Counted from the stretch's first letter, positions 8,694-18,177 are shown. The stretch: 64,000 bases of DNA from Bryobacterales bacterium (GCA_016716385.1 JADJWL010000002.1:310001-374000), one strand, 5' to 3'. Numbers and translations are program-made. Notes: a model not told the origin generated them from the sequence alone.

Positions 8694-11600
8694 ATGTCCG
8701 CCTTCGCAATCCGCAACCCCTACTTCATCATTGTCCTGTGCCTGATCGTCGGAGTCGTGGGGACCGCCAGCCTCGTCCGAATGCCGGTGGACTTGTTCCC
8801 GGCGATCGAGATCCCGGTCATCGTGGTGGCGACGTTCTTCAACGGGATGCCGCCCGAACAGATCGAGGCGGACATTACCGGGCGTTTCGAACGCTTCTTC
8901 ACCCTGGCGAGTAACATCGAGCACATCGAATCCCGCTCACTTCCCGGCGTCAGCCTAATCAAGGTGTTCTTCCAGCCGGGCACGAACCCGGACGCCGCGG
9001 TATCGACCATTTCGAACCTGGCGATGGCCCAGCTTCGCCGGCTTCCGCCTGGAACGCTCCCGCCGGTCGTGCTGAAATTCGATGCATCGAGCCTGCCGGT
9101 TTGCCTGATTACGCTCAAGGGCGACAACCTTTCGGAGACCCAACTGCGCGACACGGGCCAGTACACGGTCCGGAACCAGGTGGCAGGCGTGGCGGGCGCT
9201 TCAGTGCCGCAGCCGTTTGGTGGGAAGTACCGCCAGATCATGGTGTACGTGGATCCGCAGAAGCTCGACGCGCACCGGCTGAGTCCGATGGATGTCGTCC
9301 GCGCGGTCAACGAGAACAACCTGATCCTGCCCGCCGGCGACGTCCGCTTCGGGCCGCTGAATTACAGCATTTATACGAACAGCCAGGTGGAGGCGGTCGA
9401 GGACATTAACCACATTCCCCTGCGCAGCATCGACGATGCCGTGCTGACGGTGGCCGATGTCGGCGAGGCGCGCGACGCGCAGCAGATCCAGCTCAATATC
9501 GTGCGTGTCGACGGGCAGAAGTCGGTCTATCTGCCAGTCCTGAAGCAGGGCGGCGACACCAACACGATCGCCGTGGTGGAAGGTGTCCGCGAAGCGGTCG
9601 CCAATATGACGGACACGCCGGAAGGCCTCGAAGCCGAGGTTGTGTTCGACCAGTCTGTGTTCGTCAAGAAAGCGATCAGCAACCTGCTGCACGAAGGCGG
9701 CATCGGTCTCTTCCTGACCTCGCTCATGATCTTGATCTTCCTCGGGAACATGCGCGCCACGACGGCTGTCCTGCTCTCGATTCCGCTCTCGACGCTGGCG
9801 ACGTTCATGGTTCTCTACTGGATGGGCGGGTCCGTAAACACAATGGTACTGGGCGGGCTGGCGCTGGTGTTCTCCCGTCTGATTGACAACTCGGTGGTCG
9901 TGCTGGAGAACATCTACCGCCACCTGGAAGAGGGCAAGTCTCCGCTGGAAGCGGCACAGGTCGGCGGACAGGAAGTGGCGCTCCCGGTACTCGCGGCGAC
10001 GATCACCACCGCGATCGTGTTCTTCCCGGTCACGTTTCTGTACGGAGTGAGCCGGTTCCTGTTCACGGCACTCGGACTGGCCGTTGTGATCTCGCTCTTT
10101 GCGTCGTACCTGGTGGCGATGACCGTCGTTCCGCTGTTCTGCGCGAAGCTGCTCTCTGCGCCGGCGCACGGGGGGGAAAAGGGCTTCCAGGCCTGGTTCA
10201 ATCGCGGCTTTCACCGGTTTCTCGACGGCTACATGCGAGCGACCCGCGGATCCGCCCTGAGCCGCCCGAAACTGACCGTCGTGGCGCTGTTGGCGCTGTG
10301 TGCCCTATCCGCGTTCATCTACCCGCGCCTGGGGATCTCCTTCTTCCCCAAGACGGATTCGGGCCAGTTCGTGTTGAATCTCAAGGCGCCCGCCGGCACG
10401 CGGCTGGAACTGACGGATCTGGAAGTGGGGCGCGTCGAGATGATCGTCCGCGAGACAATTCCGCCGGAAGAACTGGAGATGATCGTCAGCAATATCGGTG
10501 TGACTCCCGGGTTTTCCTCGATCTACACGACGAACTCCGCACAGCACACGGCCTTTGTTCAGGTGGCGCTGAACGAGAAACGCAGCCGGCCGACCGACAC
10601 CTACATTGCGGCGGTGCGGGACAGACTTGCCTCCGAGATCCCGCATGTGGCCACGTACTTCTCGTCGGGCGGCATGGTGGACGCCGTGCTGAATCTGGGC
10701 CTTCCCGCGCAAATCGACGTTCAGGTGAGCGGCTCGAACCTTGAGGCAAACTACGAGATTGCCGGCCACCTGGCCGAAGAGATCCGGCGCATTCAAGGCG
10801 TCCGTGACGCCTACATCCCGCAGGACATCGACTATCCCGCGCTCAAGCTGGACGTCGACCGCACCATCGCCAGCCAGCTTGGATTGACCCAGCGGGAGAT
10901 TGTGCAGAACATCATTACGGCGCTCATGTCGAACCAGATGATCGCACCCAGCTACTGGGTGGATCACCAGACAGGCCGCGACTATCTGCTCACGGTCCAG
11001 TATCCCGAAGGCCGCATCCGCAGCTTGAACGATCTCAAGGCGATTCCGCTGCGCGCGGCGCGCCAGTTTGAGGGCACCCGGCTGGATTCAGTCACGACCG
11101 TCCGCCGGATGTCGGCGCCGACCGAGGTGAATCACTACCAGCTCCGCCGGGTCGTCGATGTCTACGTCGGACTGGAAGGCGAAGACCTGGGCCGCGTCGG
11201 CCGCGAGATCGAGCGGATTATCGCGGGAATCCAGTTGCCCCGGGGTGTCCAGGTGGACCTGCGCGGCATGGTAGAGAGCATGCGATCGTCGTTCTCCAGC
11301 TTCGCGATCGGCCTCGTGCTGGCAGTCGTGCTCCTGTACCTGGTGCTGGTAGCCCAGTTCCGCTCCTTCCTGGATCCGTTTCTGATCCTGCTGGCAGTGC
11401 CTCCGGGAGCGGCCGGCGTGCTGCTGATTCTCTGGCTCGCCGGGACGACGATGAACGTGATGTCGTTGATGGGCGTCGTCATGATGGTGGGAATCGTGGT
11501 TTCGAACAGCATCCTCATGGTGGAATTCAGTAATCGTTTGCGCGACGACGGCATGATGCCGTCGGAGGCCATTGCTCTGGCTGCCCGGACGCGGCTGCGT

Positions 11601-11798
11601 CCCATTCTGATGACGTCGCTCGCCACGATCATCGGGCTGATGCCGATGGCGCTGCGCCTGGGCGAGGGCAGCGAGAGCTACGCCCCGCTGGCTCAGGCCA
11701 TCATCGGGGGTTTGTCCGTTTCGGTGATCGTCACCGTTTTCCTCGTTCCGGCTGCATACCGTTTGGCCTATGGCAGGGTAAACGGAGGCGCCCAGTGA
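8694..11798 (+). CDS. RND efflux pump, inner-membrane permease (AcrB/HAE1 family)
   Basis: A full-length 1034-residue pump with the internal duplication of the family: TM1 at residues about 11-30, a large periplasmic porter loop, TM2-6 near 335-485, a second TM at about 530, a second large loop, and TM8-12 near 865-1025. In TM4 the AcrB Asp-Asp pair reads Asp-Asn (RLIDNSVVVLEN), and in TM10 the AcrB lysine position reads Ser (VVSNSILMVEF), so the proton relay is not AcrB-like. Amphiphile or drug efflux is the expected role. The stop overlaps the start of the tolC-like gene. Confidence 0.93.
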   Translation: MSAFAIRNPYFIIVLCLIVGVVGTASLVRMPVDLFPAIEIPVIVVATFFNGMPPEQIEADITGRFERFFTLASNIEHIESRSLPGVSLIKVFFQPGTNPDAAVSTISNLAMAQLRRLPPGTLPPVVLKFDASSLPVCLITLKGDNLSETQLRDTGQYTVRNQVAGVAGASVPQPFGGKYRQIMVYVDPQKLDAHRLSPMDVVRAVNENNLILPAGDVRFGPLNYSIYTNSQVEAVEDINHIPLRSIDDAVLTVADVGEARDAQQIQLNIVRVDGQKSVYLPVLKQGGDTNTIAVVEGVREAVANMTDTPEGLEAEVVFDQSVFVKKAISNLLHEGGIGLFLTSLMILIFLGNMRATTAVLLSIPLSTLATFMVLYWMGGSVNTMVLGGLALVFSRLIDNSVVVLENIYRHLEEGKSPLEAAQVGGQEVALPVLAATITTAIVFFPVTFLYGVSRFLFTALGLAVVISLFASYLVAMTVVPLFCAKLLSAPAHGGEKGFQAWFNRGFHRFLDGYMRATRGSALSRPKLTVVALLALCALSAFIYPRLGISFFPKTDSGQFVLNLKAPAGTRLELTDLEVGRVEMIVRETIPPEELEMIVSNIGVTPGFSSIYTTNSAQHTAFVQVALNEKRSRPTDTYIAAVRDRLASEIPHVATYFSSGGMVDAVLNLGLPAQIDVQVSGSNLEANYEIAGHLAEEIRRIQGVRDAYIPQDIDYPALKLDVDRTIASQLGLTQREIVQNIITALMSNQMIAPSYWVDHQTGRDYLLTVQYPEGRIRSLNDLKAIPLRAARQFEGTRLDSVTTVRRMSAPTEVNHYQLRRVVDVYVGLEGEDLGRVGREIERIIAGIQLPRGVQVDLRGMVESMRSSFSSFAIGLVLAVVLLYLVLVAQFRSFLDPFLILLAVPPGAAGVLLILWLAGTTMNVMSLMGVVMMVGIVVSNSILMVEFSNRLRDDGMMPSEAIALAARTRLRPILMTSLATIIGLMPMALRLGEGSESYAPLAQAIIGGLSVSVIVTVFLVPAAYRLAYGRVNGGAQ

Positions 11799-13078
11799 TG
11801 CGTCTCTTTGCGCTTTGCCTCTGTGTGGCGGCGGCTCTGCCGGCGCAGGAGCGGATGCGGCTGAACCTGTATCAGGCGCAGGAAATCGCTCTGCGGAACC
11901 ATCCCCGCGCCGACGTCGCGATCCTGGAGGCACGGGCCGCCGAGCAGTCGCCTACGCAGGAACGCGCCAACCTGCGGCCGGTTGTCCAGTCGCACCTGAC
12001 GGGCGCCGGCGCCGCCACGCAGAGCCGTCTCGGAGCGGGCGCAATCAACAACCCGATCATCTTCAGCCGGGTCGCTACCGGAATGACGCTGAGCCAGATG
12101 CTGTACGACTGGGGACGCACCCGCAATATGGTCGACGCGGCGATTGAGCGGGCTCGCAGCTCGAGCGACACGGCGCGCTTCGTCCAGGCGGAAGTGCTCC
12201 TCGGCGTCCGGCAGGCGTATTTCGCAGCGTTGCGGGCCCGTACCGTCCTGACCGTAGCGCGGGAGACGGTCGAGGCGCGGTCGCTTGTCGCGGACCAGGT
12301 GCAGGCCCTGTTCGACGCCAAACTGAAGTCCGGACTGGATCTCAGTTTCGCGCGCGTCAACGTCGCAGAAGCGCAGATGCTGCTGGCGAGCGCTGAAAAC
12401 GACCGGGCGGCGGCCGACGCAGGATTGTCCACGGCGATGGGATTCTCCGAGCCCCGCGAATTCGATCTCGACCCGGAACCCCTCGATGTGAGCGCCCTGC
12501 CCCCCGAAGAGGACCTGAGCCGGGAAGCCCTGGAGAACCGCCCGGACCTCTCCGCGCTGCGGCACCAGGTGGAGGCCGCCCGGCGCTTCACCGACGCCGA
12601 GCGGGCACTACTGAAACCCTCTTTCTCGGCTGCCGCGTCCGCCGGCCTGGTGCCTGCCCACGTCGCCGGCATCCGCAGCGAGTATGGCGCCGTGGCACTC
12701 AACATCAGCCTGCCGATCCTGAACGGAAACCTGTTCCGGTCGAGGATTGCCGAAGCGGAACTACGGGAGCGGGCAGCCACCCAGCGCTTGCAGGCCGCCG
12801 CCAACGAGGTGCGCCGCGATCTGCGCGTGGCACTGCTCAGTCTCGATTCGGCGGCCCAACGCGTCCGCCTGGCCGGTGAGTTGGTCAGGCAGTCTACCGA
12901 GGCCCTGGAACTGGCCGAGGCTCGCTACGAGTTGGGGCTCAGTTCGATCGTGGAACTAAGTCAGGCGCAACTCGGCAAAACCCAGGCCGACTTGCAGGAA
13001 GCCAACGCCCGCTTCGAGTACCAGTTGCACCGGGCGATCGTCGAGTTCCACGCCAGCCGTCAGCCGCCCGTCAGGTAG
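11795..13078 (+). CDS. TolC-family outer-membrane efflux protein
   Basis: A 426-427-residue TolC-like channel protein. Two starts are possible, GTG at 11795 (7 bases after GGAGG) and ATG at 11798; both overlap the pump stop, implying translational coupling. A signal peptide (FALCLCVAAALPAQ) precedes two repeats of the outer-membrane efflux fold, each beginning with a long helix of the type LYQAQEIALRNHP and ending in amphipathic coiled coils (ALELAEARYELGLSSIVELS is the classic second-repeat signature). It completes a tripartite pump with the two genes upstream. Its last 8 bases overlap the convergent SulP gene. Confidence 0.93.
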   Translation: MMRLFALCLCVAAALPAQERMRLNLYQAQEIALRNHPRADVAILEARAAEQSPTQERANLRPVVQSHLTGAGAATQSRLGAGAINNPIIFSRVATGMTLSQMLYDWGRTRNMVDAAIERARSSSDTARFVQAEVLLGVRQAYFAALRARTVLTVARETVEARSLVADQVQALFDAKLKSGLDLSFARVNVAEAQMLLASAENDRAAADAGLSTAMGFSEPREFDLDPEPLDVSALPPEEDLSREALENRPDLSALRHQVEAARRFTDAERALLKPSFSAAASAGLVPAHVAGIRSEYGAVALNISLPILNGNLFRSRIAEAELRERAATQRLQAAANEVRRDLRVALLSLDSAAQRVRLAGELVRQSTEALELAEARYELGLSSIVELSQAQLGKTQADLQEANARFEYQLHRAIVEFHASRQPPVR

Positions 13079-14648
13079 TGGCCTGTTTCGGCCGCACTTC
13101 GTTGTCGGCGTTCACAATGAGCTCCGTGGCGACGTCCTCCCGCCGGTAGCGATCCATCAGTTGATGCCACTCCACCACGAGCTGACCGCCCTTGGACTTG
13201 TGCTGTTTTCCCCAGCCCGCCAGGTGCTCGATGCAGGCGTGATCCACGAAGTTGAGCCGTTCGAAATGAACGTGCACATCCGAACCCGGCGGGAGAGTCT
13301 CCAGAGCGGCTGCGAAGTGAGGCAGGCGCAGGAACGTCGCCGCCCCTTCCATCCGCAGATCCACGCGGTTCCGGGTGGGATCGATCTCCGCCGTGATGCG
13401 CAGATGGGAAAAGTTGTAGAGAAGCCTGGCCACCGCCAGCCCCAGGCCTAACAGGACACCGGTCAACAGGTCCGTGGCGACAATGCCGCCGAGGGTGACG
13501 AAGTAGATCAGAACCTCGCCCTTGCCGAACGTCGCAAGCTGCTTGATCTGCTTGACGTTCACCAGCTTGTACCCGGTAAACACAAGGATCGCGGCCAATG
13601 CGGCGGTAGGGATCATTTCCAGCAGGTGCGGGAACAGGGCGACGAGCGCCAACAGCCATACGCCGTGCATCACGGCCGAGTAACGCGTCCTGGCGCCGGC
13701 CTGCACATTGGCGCCGCTGCGCACGATCACACCGGTCATCGGCAACGCGCCGAAGGCCCCGGCGATCGTATTGCCCACGCCCTGTGCAGCCAGTTCACGA
13801 TCGTAGTTGGTTCGCGGTCCGTTGTGCATCTGGTCCACCGCGGTGGCGCAAAGCAGCGTTTCGGCGCTGGCGATAAACGCCACGGCCAACGCCTCGAAGA
13901 GCAGCATCGGTGAGACCGCGAATGCCTTCATTGCTTCGAACGTCGGTGTCTGGAGGGCGGCAAACAGATTGGAAGGAATCTCGATGAAGCGGATCGGAAG
14001 GTTCAGCCGCGTCGCGACAATCGCCGTGATCACGACCGCCACCAGCGCGCCGGGCACCATCTTGAGCCCTCTTGGCTTGAACTTGTCCCAGAGGACCAGG
14101 GTGGCGAGGGACAGGATCCCGATTCCGGCGGCGATGTGATGCGTGCTGCCATCGAGGGGGAACACGCCCTTGTAGATCGCTTCGGGAATCGAGAAGAGGT
14201 TCCGCCATCCGCTGCTGCGGGGCGCGTCATCCACCATGACGTGAAACTGCGAGGACAGAATCAGGACGCCGATGCCCCCGAGCATGCCGTAGATGACGGC
14301 CGGTGAAATCGCCCGGAACCATTGACCCATCTTCCCCAGGCCGGCGGCGATCTGTAACAGACCCGCAGCCCCTACGATCACGCCCAGATAGAGCAAACCG
14401 TGTTCCTGGACGAGTTGGTAGACAAGAACTGTCAGTCCCGCGGCCGGACCGCTGACTTGCAGCGGAGAGCCTGCCAGAAATCCCACCACGAGGCCGCCGA
14501 TGATCCCGGAGATCAGTCCGGCAGCGGGCGGGACGCCGGAGGCGATCGCGATGCCCATGCAGAGAGGCAACGCCACCAGGAAGACGACGAACGATGCCAG
14601 GATCTCTCTGGCGATGGAGATATCCGACGCGGGACGAAACTTCACCAT
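13071..14648 (-). CDS. SulP-family inorganic anion transporter with STAS domain
   Basis: A 525-residue transporter with about 10-12 hydrophobic segments between residues 15 and 400, and a C-terminal STAS-like domain (roughly 425-520; VHVHFERLNFVDHACIEHL). The segment ASGVPPAAGLISGIIGGLV is the SulP signature region. The family carries sulfate, bicarbonate or other anions; sequences of this short type are often annotated as sulfate or bicarbonate permeases, so I do not choose. The ATG at 14648 is preceded by AAGGAG at 12 bases; a TTG at 14660 is the alternative. It lies 76 bases downstream of the pnt operon on the same strand and may share its transcript. Confidence 0.88.
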   Translation of the reverse strand: MVKFRPASDISIAREILASFVVFLVALPLCMGIAIASGVPPAAGLISGIIGGLVVGFLAGSPLQVSGPAAGLTVLVYQLVQEHGLLYLGVIVGAAGLLQIAAGLGKMGQWFRAISPAVIYGMLGGIGVLILSSQFHVMVDDAPRSSGWRNLFSIPEAIYKGVFPLDGSTHHIAAGIGILSLATLVLWDKFKPRGLKMVPGALVAVVITAIVATRLNLPIRFIEIPSNLFAALQTPTFEAMKAFAVSPMLLFEALAVAFIASAETLLCATAVDQMHNGPRTNYDRELAAQGVGNTIAGAFGALPMTGVIVRSGANVQAGARTRYSAVMHGVWLLALVALFPHLLEMIPTAALAAILVFTGYKLVNVKQIKQLATFGKGEVLIYFVTLGGIVATDLLTGVLLGLGLAVARLLYNFSHLRITAEIDPTRNRVDLRMEGAATFLRLPHFAAALETLPPGSDVHVHFERLNFVDHACIEHLAGWGKQHKSKGGQLVVEWHQLMDRYRREDVATELIVNADNEVRPKQATT

Positions 14649-14724
14649 GCCACGGTTCAACTCCTTGACAGCCTCCTGCCTCCGGGAAACAGAAGACTGC
14701 CTTAAGGATACCTCACGGGCCGGC

Positions 14725-16119
14725 TCAGTTCTCTTTGACTGCCTGGATCAGGTCGTTGACCGCCTTCTTCCCGTCGGAGAAGAACATCAGGGTGTTGTCC
14801 GCGGCAAACAAGGGGTTCGGGATCCCGGCGAATCCAGGACTCAGGCTGCGTTTGATCACAACCACTGTGCGCGACTTGTCGACATCGAGGATCGGCATAC
14901 CGGCGATGGGCGAACTGGGATCGGTGCGGGCGACGGGGTTCACCACGTCGTTGGCGCCGATCACGATGGAGACATCCGTTTCCGGGAACAGCGGGTTGGA
15001 CTGGTCCATATCCTTGAGCGCGTCGTAGCTGACATCGGCCTCGGCCAGCAGGACGTTCATGTGACCGGGCATGCGCCCGGCCACCGGATGGATGGCGAAA
15101 TCGACCGTGATGCCTCGGGATTCCAGAAGCGCCGCCAGGCTCTTCACGGCGTGCTGCGCCTGCGAGACGGCCATGCCGTAGCCGGGAACGATGACGACAC
15201 GCCGCGCTGCCGACAGCACCATGCCGATCTCTTCGGCCGAGGCCGCCTTCACCTTGCCCGCATAGACCGAGTCGGCCGAGGCCTTGGCCCCCGGCACCAC
15301 CGCGCCGACCCCGCCGAACAGGACGTTGGCCAGCGAGCGGTTCATCGCCTTGCACATGATCTGCGTCAGGATCAGTCCCGAGGCGCCCACGAGCGAGCCG
15401 GCGATGATGAGCATGTTGTTGTTGAGCACGAACCCTGTCGCCGCCGCGGCCACGCCGGAATACGAGTTCAGCAGCGAGATGACCACCGGCATGTCCGCGC
15501 CGCCGATCGGGATCGTGAGCAGGACGCCCAGAATGCCCGCGGCCCCGACCAGGAGCCAGTAGGCCAGGTCGTGAGACGGATCCACACACAACCAGACGGC
15601 CAGCCCAAGGCAGGTTGCGCCCAGAAAGGCGTTGATGGCGTGCTGGCCGGGAAACAGCACCGGGTTGCCCGACATCACTTCCTGGAGCTTCGCGAAGGCG
15701 ATCAGACTGCCCGTCAGCGTCACGGCGCCGATCAGCCCGGAAGCTGCCGTCGAGACGGTCCCCTGGAGGCCCAGCGCGGCTCCGTCCGCATGGGACTCAA
15801 ACAGCGCCGCGCCCGCCACCAGCGCCGACGCGATGCCGCCGAATCCGTTGAGCAGAGCCACCATTTGCGGCATCGCCGTCATCTGGATCTTCGTGGCCAT
15901 GAGCGCGCCCGCGCTCCCGCCGACGATCATCCCGGCGAGAATCACCTCGAAACTCACAATCCGCTGGTTGATCAGCGTCGCCACGATGGCGATGAGCATG
16001 CCTGTGGCGCCCATCAGGTTGCCGCGCACCGCCGTCCGCGGGTGGGACAGGCCTTTCAGACCCAGGATAAATAGCGCCGATGCGCCGACATACGCGAGGT
16101 TGATGAGTGCTAGGCGCAT
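14725..16119 (-). CDS. pntB: NAD(P) transhydrogenase subunit beta
   Basis: A 464-residue PntB. About nine transmembrane helices occupy residues 1-260 (the dII proton channel), followed by the NADP(H)-binding dIII domain, whose fingerprint is the segment VIVPGYGMAVSQAQHAV, with VLLAEADVSYD and IGANDVVNPVAR downstream. With the two alpha polypeptides it couples hydride transfer from NADH to NADP+ to inward proton movement, supplying NADPH. It is the third gene of the split-type operon and lies 6 bases after pntAB. Confidence 0.96.
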   Translation of the reverse strand: MRLALINLAYVGASALFILGLKGLSHPRTAVRGNLMGATGMLIAIVATLINQRIVSFEVILAGMIVGGSAGALMATKIQMTAMPQMVALLNGFGGIASALVAGAALFESHADGAALGLQGTVSTAASGLIGAVTLTGSLIAFAKLQEVMSGNPVLFPGQHAINAFLGATCLGLAVWLCVDPSHDLAYWLLVGAAGILGVLLTIPIGGADMPVVISLLNSYSGVAAAATGFVLNNNMLIIAGSLVGASGLILTQIMCKAMNRSLANVLFGGVGAVVPGAKASADSVYAGKVKAASAEEIGMVLSAARRVVIVPGYGMAVSQAQHAVKSLAALLESRGITVDFAIHPVAGRMPGHMNVLLAEADVSYDALKDMDQSNPLFPETDVSIVIGANDVVNPVARTDPSSPIAGMPILDVDKSRTVVVIKRSLSPGFAGIPNPLFAADNTLMFFSDGKKAVNDLIQAVKEN

Positions 16120-16125
16120 CGCTGA

Positions 16126-16404
16126 TCATTTCCTCCGGAACATGCCGAGCATCCGGTGCGTGACCAGAAAGCCACCCACCACGTTCACCGTCGCAAACAC
16201 AACCGCCAGGAAGCCAAGGACCGTCGTCAGAGTGGATTGCTGCGCGCCCGCCGACAGGAGGGCGCCCACGAGGGTAATTCCACTGATGGCGTTCGATCCC
16301 GACATGAGCGGCGTGTGCAGAGTGGGCGGCACTTTGGTGATGACCTCGAAGCCGACGAAGACCGCCAGAACAAAAACCGTGAGAGCTCCGACAAACAGTT
16401 CCAT
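16126..16404 (-). CDS. pntAB: NAD(P) transhydrogenase subunit alpha, membrane part (PntAB)
   Basis: A 92-residue protein with three transmembrane helices (about residues 2-22, 34-54, 58-82). It corresponds to the dII part of the E. coli PntA C terminus. The segment ITKVPPTLHTPLMSGSNAISG is the conserved loop of the family. In many bacteria the alpha subunit is split like this into a soluble NAD-binding protein and a small membrane protein. Its start overlaps the pntAA stop by one base, indicating coupled translation. Confidence 0.95.
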   Translation of the reverse strand: MELFVGALTVFVLAVFVGFEVITKVPPTLHTPLMSGSNAISGITLVGALLSAGAQQSTLTTVLGFLAVVFATVNVVGGFLVTHRMLGMFRRK

Positions 16405-17543
16405 CAGGATTCCTTTCCCTTCTCATTTGAGAGCTGGCCGCGGACCCTCGCGTTGGCGATCTCTCCGCCTCGTGCAAGCAGCGTTTCACGGACGATCTCG
16501 TCATCGGAGCCCGCCGGATGCTTCGCCAGGTGCAGCAGAAAGTTCGCCACATTGCGCGCGTACATCTGGCTGGCGTGATACGGAGCGTCAGAGGGCAGGT
16601 TGAGCGGGCCGAGGATCGTGACCCCGCTTTGGATTACGGTTTCACCCGCCCGCGTCACCTCGCAGTTGCCGCCGCGCTCAGCCGCCAGATCGACGATCAC
16701 CGAGCCGGGCGCCATCGCCGGCAGCATGTCCCTGGTGATCAGCCGCGGCGCCGGTTTGCCGGGAATCGCGGCCGTCGTGATGACGACGTCGCTCTCGGCC
16801 ACGACCCGCGCCATCAACTCGCGCTGGCGCTGATAGAACGTTTCGTCCTGGGCCTTGGCGTAACCGCCCTTGTCCTCGGCCGCGGCCGTCTCGATCGGCA
16901 ATTCCACGAAGCGGGCGCCAAGGCTCTCGATCTGCTCTTTGACGGCGGGACGCACGTCGTATGCCTGTACGATCGCCCCCAGGCGGCGTGAGGTCGCGAT
17001 GGCCTGCAATCCGGCCACGCCCGCGCCGATGATGAAGGCGCGCGCGGCCGCGACGGTTCCGGCGGCCGTCATGAGCATGGGAAAGAGGCGCGGCAGATGG
17101 TAGGCGGCCAGCAGCACCGCGCGGTAGCCCGCCACCGTCGCCATCGACGAGAGGGCATCCATGCTCTGGGCGCGCGTAATTCGGGGGATGAGCTCCATCG
17201 AAAAGCAGGTGGCGCCGGTGGCGGCGAAGCGCGCCGCCTCCGCGGGGTTCGACAGCGGATCGAAGAAGCCGATCAACGTGTGTGCCGCGCGGATGTGCCC
17301 CAGGTCCGCGGAGTCCGGCGCGCGGACATGTACCAGCACTTCGGCGTCCCGGAGAACCTCAGCACGCGACGCGGTGCGGACCCCTTTCTCGGAATACTGC
17401 GCGTCTGGGAAGCCGGCGGCCTCTCCGGCGCCCGCTTCCATGCACACCTCGATAGTCGCCTTGGTCAGAGCCGGTATCGCCGCGGGGACAAGCGCAACAC
17501 GGCGTTCGTTGGGAAACGTCTCCTTGAGTATGCCGACGATCAC
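16404..17543 (-). CDS. pntAA: NAD(P) transhydrogenase subunit alpha, NAD(H)-binding part (PntAA)
   Basis: A 379-residue dI component. It begins with VGILKETFPNERRVALVP, the alanine dehydrogenase/transhydrogenase N-terminal signature, and has the Rossmann segment FIIGAGVAGLQAIATSRRLGA with YDVRP after the second strand. It binds NAD(H) in the cytosol and docks on the membrane subunits. It is the first gene of the pnt operon; its upstream region contains an extended -10 promoter and a hairpin (separate entries). Confidence 0.95.
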   Translation of the reverse strand: MIVGILKETFPNERRVALVPAAIPALTKATIEVCMEAGAGEAAGFPDAQYSEKGVRTASRAEVLRDAEVLVHVRAPDSADLGHIRAAHTLIGFFDPLSNPAEAARFAATGATCFSMELIPRITRAQSMDALSSMATVAGYRAVLLAAYHLPRLFPMLMTAAGTVAAARAFIIGAGVAGLQAIATSRRLGAIVQAYDVRPAVKEQIESLGARFVELPIETAAAEDKGGYAKAQDETFYQRQRELMARVVAESDVVITTAAIPGKPAPRLITRDMLPAMAPGSVIVDLAAERGGNCEVTRAGETVIQSGVTILGPLNLPSDAPYHASQMYARNVANFLLHLAKHPAGSDDEIVRETLLARGGEIANARVRGQLSNEKGKES

Positions 17544-17694
17544 GTATCGTGCTCCCTTGTGAAGAAGATGACTGCGGACAGACGAGCCACGCTACCCGGG
17601 CCGCACCCCGGGCGGACGGAAGGGGGTTGGAGGGGAGGAGAACCGTCGCTGCGAGGAACAGGGCATCGAACTGGTGCTGGCTGAAAGCAAAAAT

Positions 17695-17731
17695 GCGGAA
17701 CGGCGTTGCTCAGGGCACGCTTCCGTTCCGC
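17695..17731 (-). promoter_or_regulatory. Hairpin with T-run in the pnt leader
   Basis: A perfect 9-bp inverted repeat (GCGGAACGG / CCGTTCCGC) with a 19-base loop. On the minus strand it is followed at once by ATTTTTGC. It lies directly downstream of the -10 element, so the pnt transcript would begin with it. It could be a 5' stabilising hairpin, an attenuator before pntAA, or the terminator of a transcript coming from the right. Confidence 0.5.
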
Positions 17732-17735
17732 CGGT

Positions 17736-17741
17736 ATCATA
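17736..17741 (-). promoter_or_regulatory. Extended -10 promoter element for the pnt operon
   Basis: On the minus strand the sequence reads TGATATGAT: a TATGAT -10 hexamer preceded by TG with one base between, the extended -10 arrangement. No good -35 hexamer is present at 16-18 bases, which fits that class. It would give a leader of about 185 bases before pntAA. Confidence 0.45.
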
Positions 17742-18064
17742 TCACTCGTTGGCGCTCTGGTGCAGGCTTTTCCGCTCCGCTCAAACGGAATCGCCCATGC
17801 GCCCCCTGGCGCGCGCGGACCGAAGGGAAGGCGTGAAGCGTTGCAAACAGGGCAACCATTTCACATGCAGAGCAGGGATCCAGTGCGCTCGAAACACCGG
17901 AAACCGCACTCCTTCAGCCTTACGATCCGCGCGCAGGGGCGCCACCACCGGCCATCGCTGCTCGCAACACACAGCGGCGCGGCGGGCAAGTGACCGCGTC
18001 CGGGGCAAGCCTCACGCTGGCGGTGGCAAACCAGAGCGCCAATCCCAAAGACACTCCTATACAG

Positions 18065-18080
18065 TGCAACCGGTATGCCA
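18065..18080 (-). promoter_or_regulatory. Sigma-54 (-24/-12)-like promoter
   Basis: The minus strand reads TGGCATACCGGTTGCA. GG and GC are separated by exactly 10 bases, as required for RpoN promoters, and the flanks match TGGCA and TTGCA. It points into the gene-free stretch toward pnt. A single match of this kind can arise by chance in GC-rich DNA, and no enhancer-binding regulator lies in the window. Confidence 0.3.
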
Positions 18081-18177
18081 CTCGGAAAACGGCTGATATT
18101 GTGACGATTCCAGCACGTCCGGGCCGCCGGAAGCGCGGTTTCTCCCACCTCCGCCTGGGTCCGGTGCGCGAGATGCC

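Larger units (their letters stand above)
17544..18177. other. 634-bp region without a convincing gene
   Basis: No frame here has a recognisable product, a good ribosome site and normal codon use together. The stretch holds the likely pnt promoter and leader hairpin at the left, and a sigma-54-like site on the minus strand at the right. A minus-strand GTG frame of about 46 codons starting at 18054, with a hydrophobic N terminus and TAGGA just before it, is possible but weak. An unannotated small RNA on the minus strand between about 18050 and 17740 is equally possible. It matches none of the conserved motifs of RNase P, tmRNA or SRP RNA that I could look for. Confidence 0.5.

Noticed and set aside
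14500..16074. 524-codon open frame on the plus strand
   Set aside because: Antisense to pntB, which is unambiguous; residue composition is non-protein-like.
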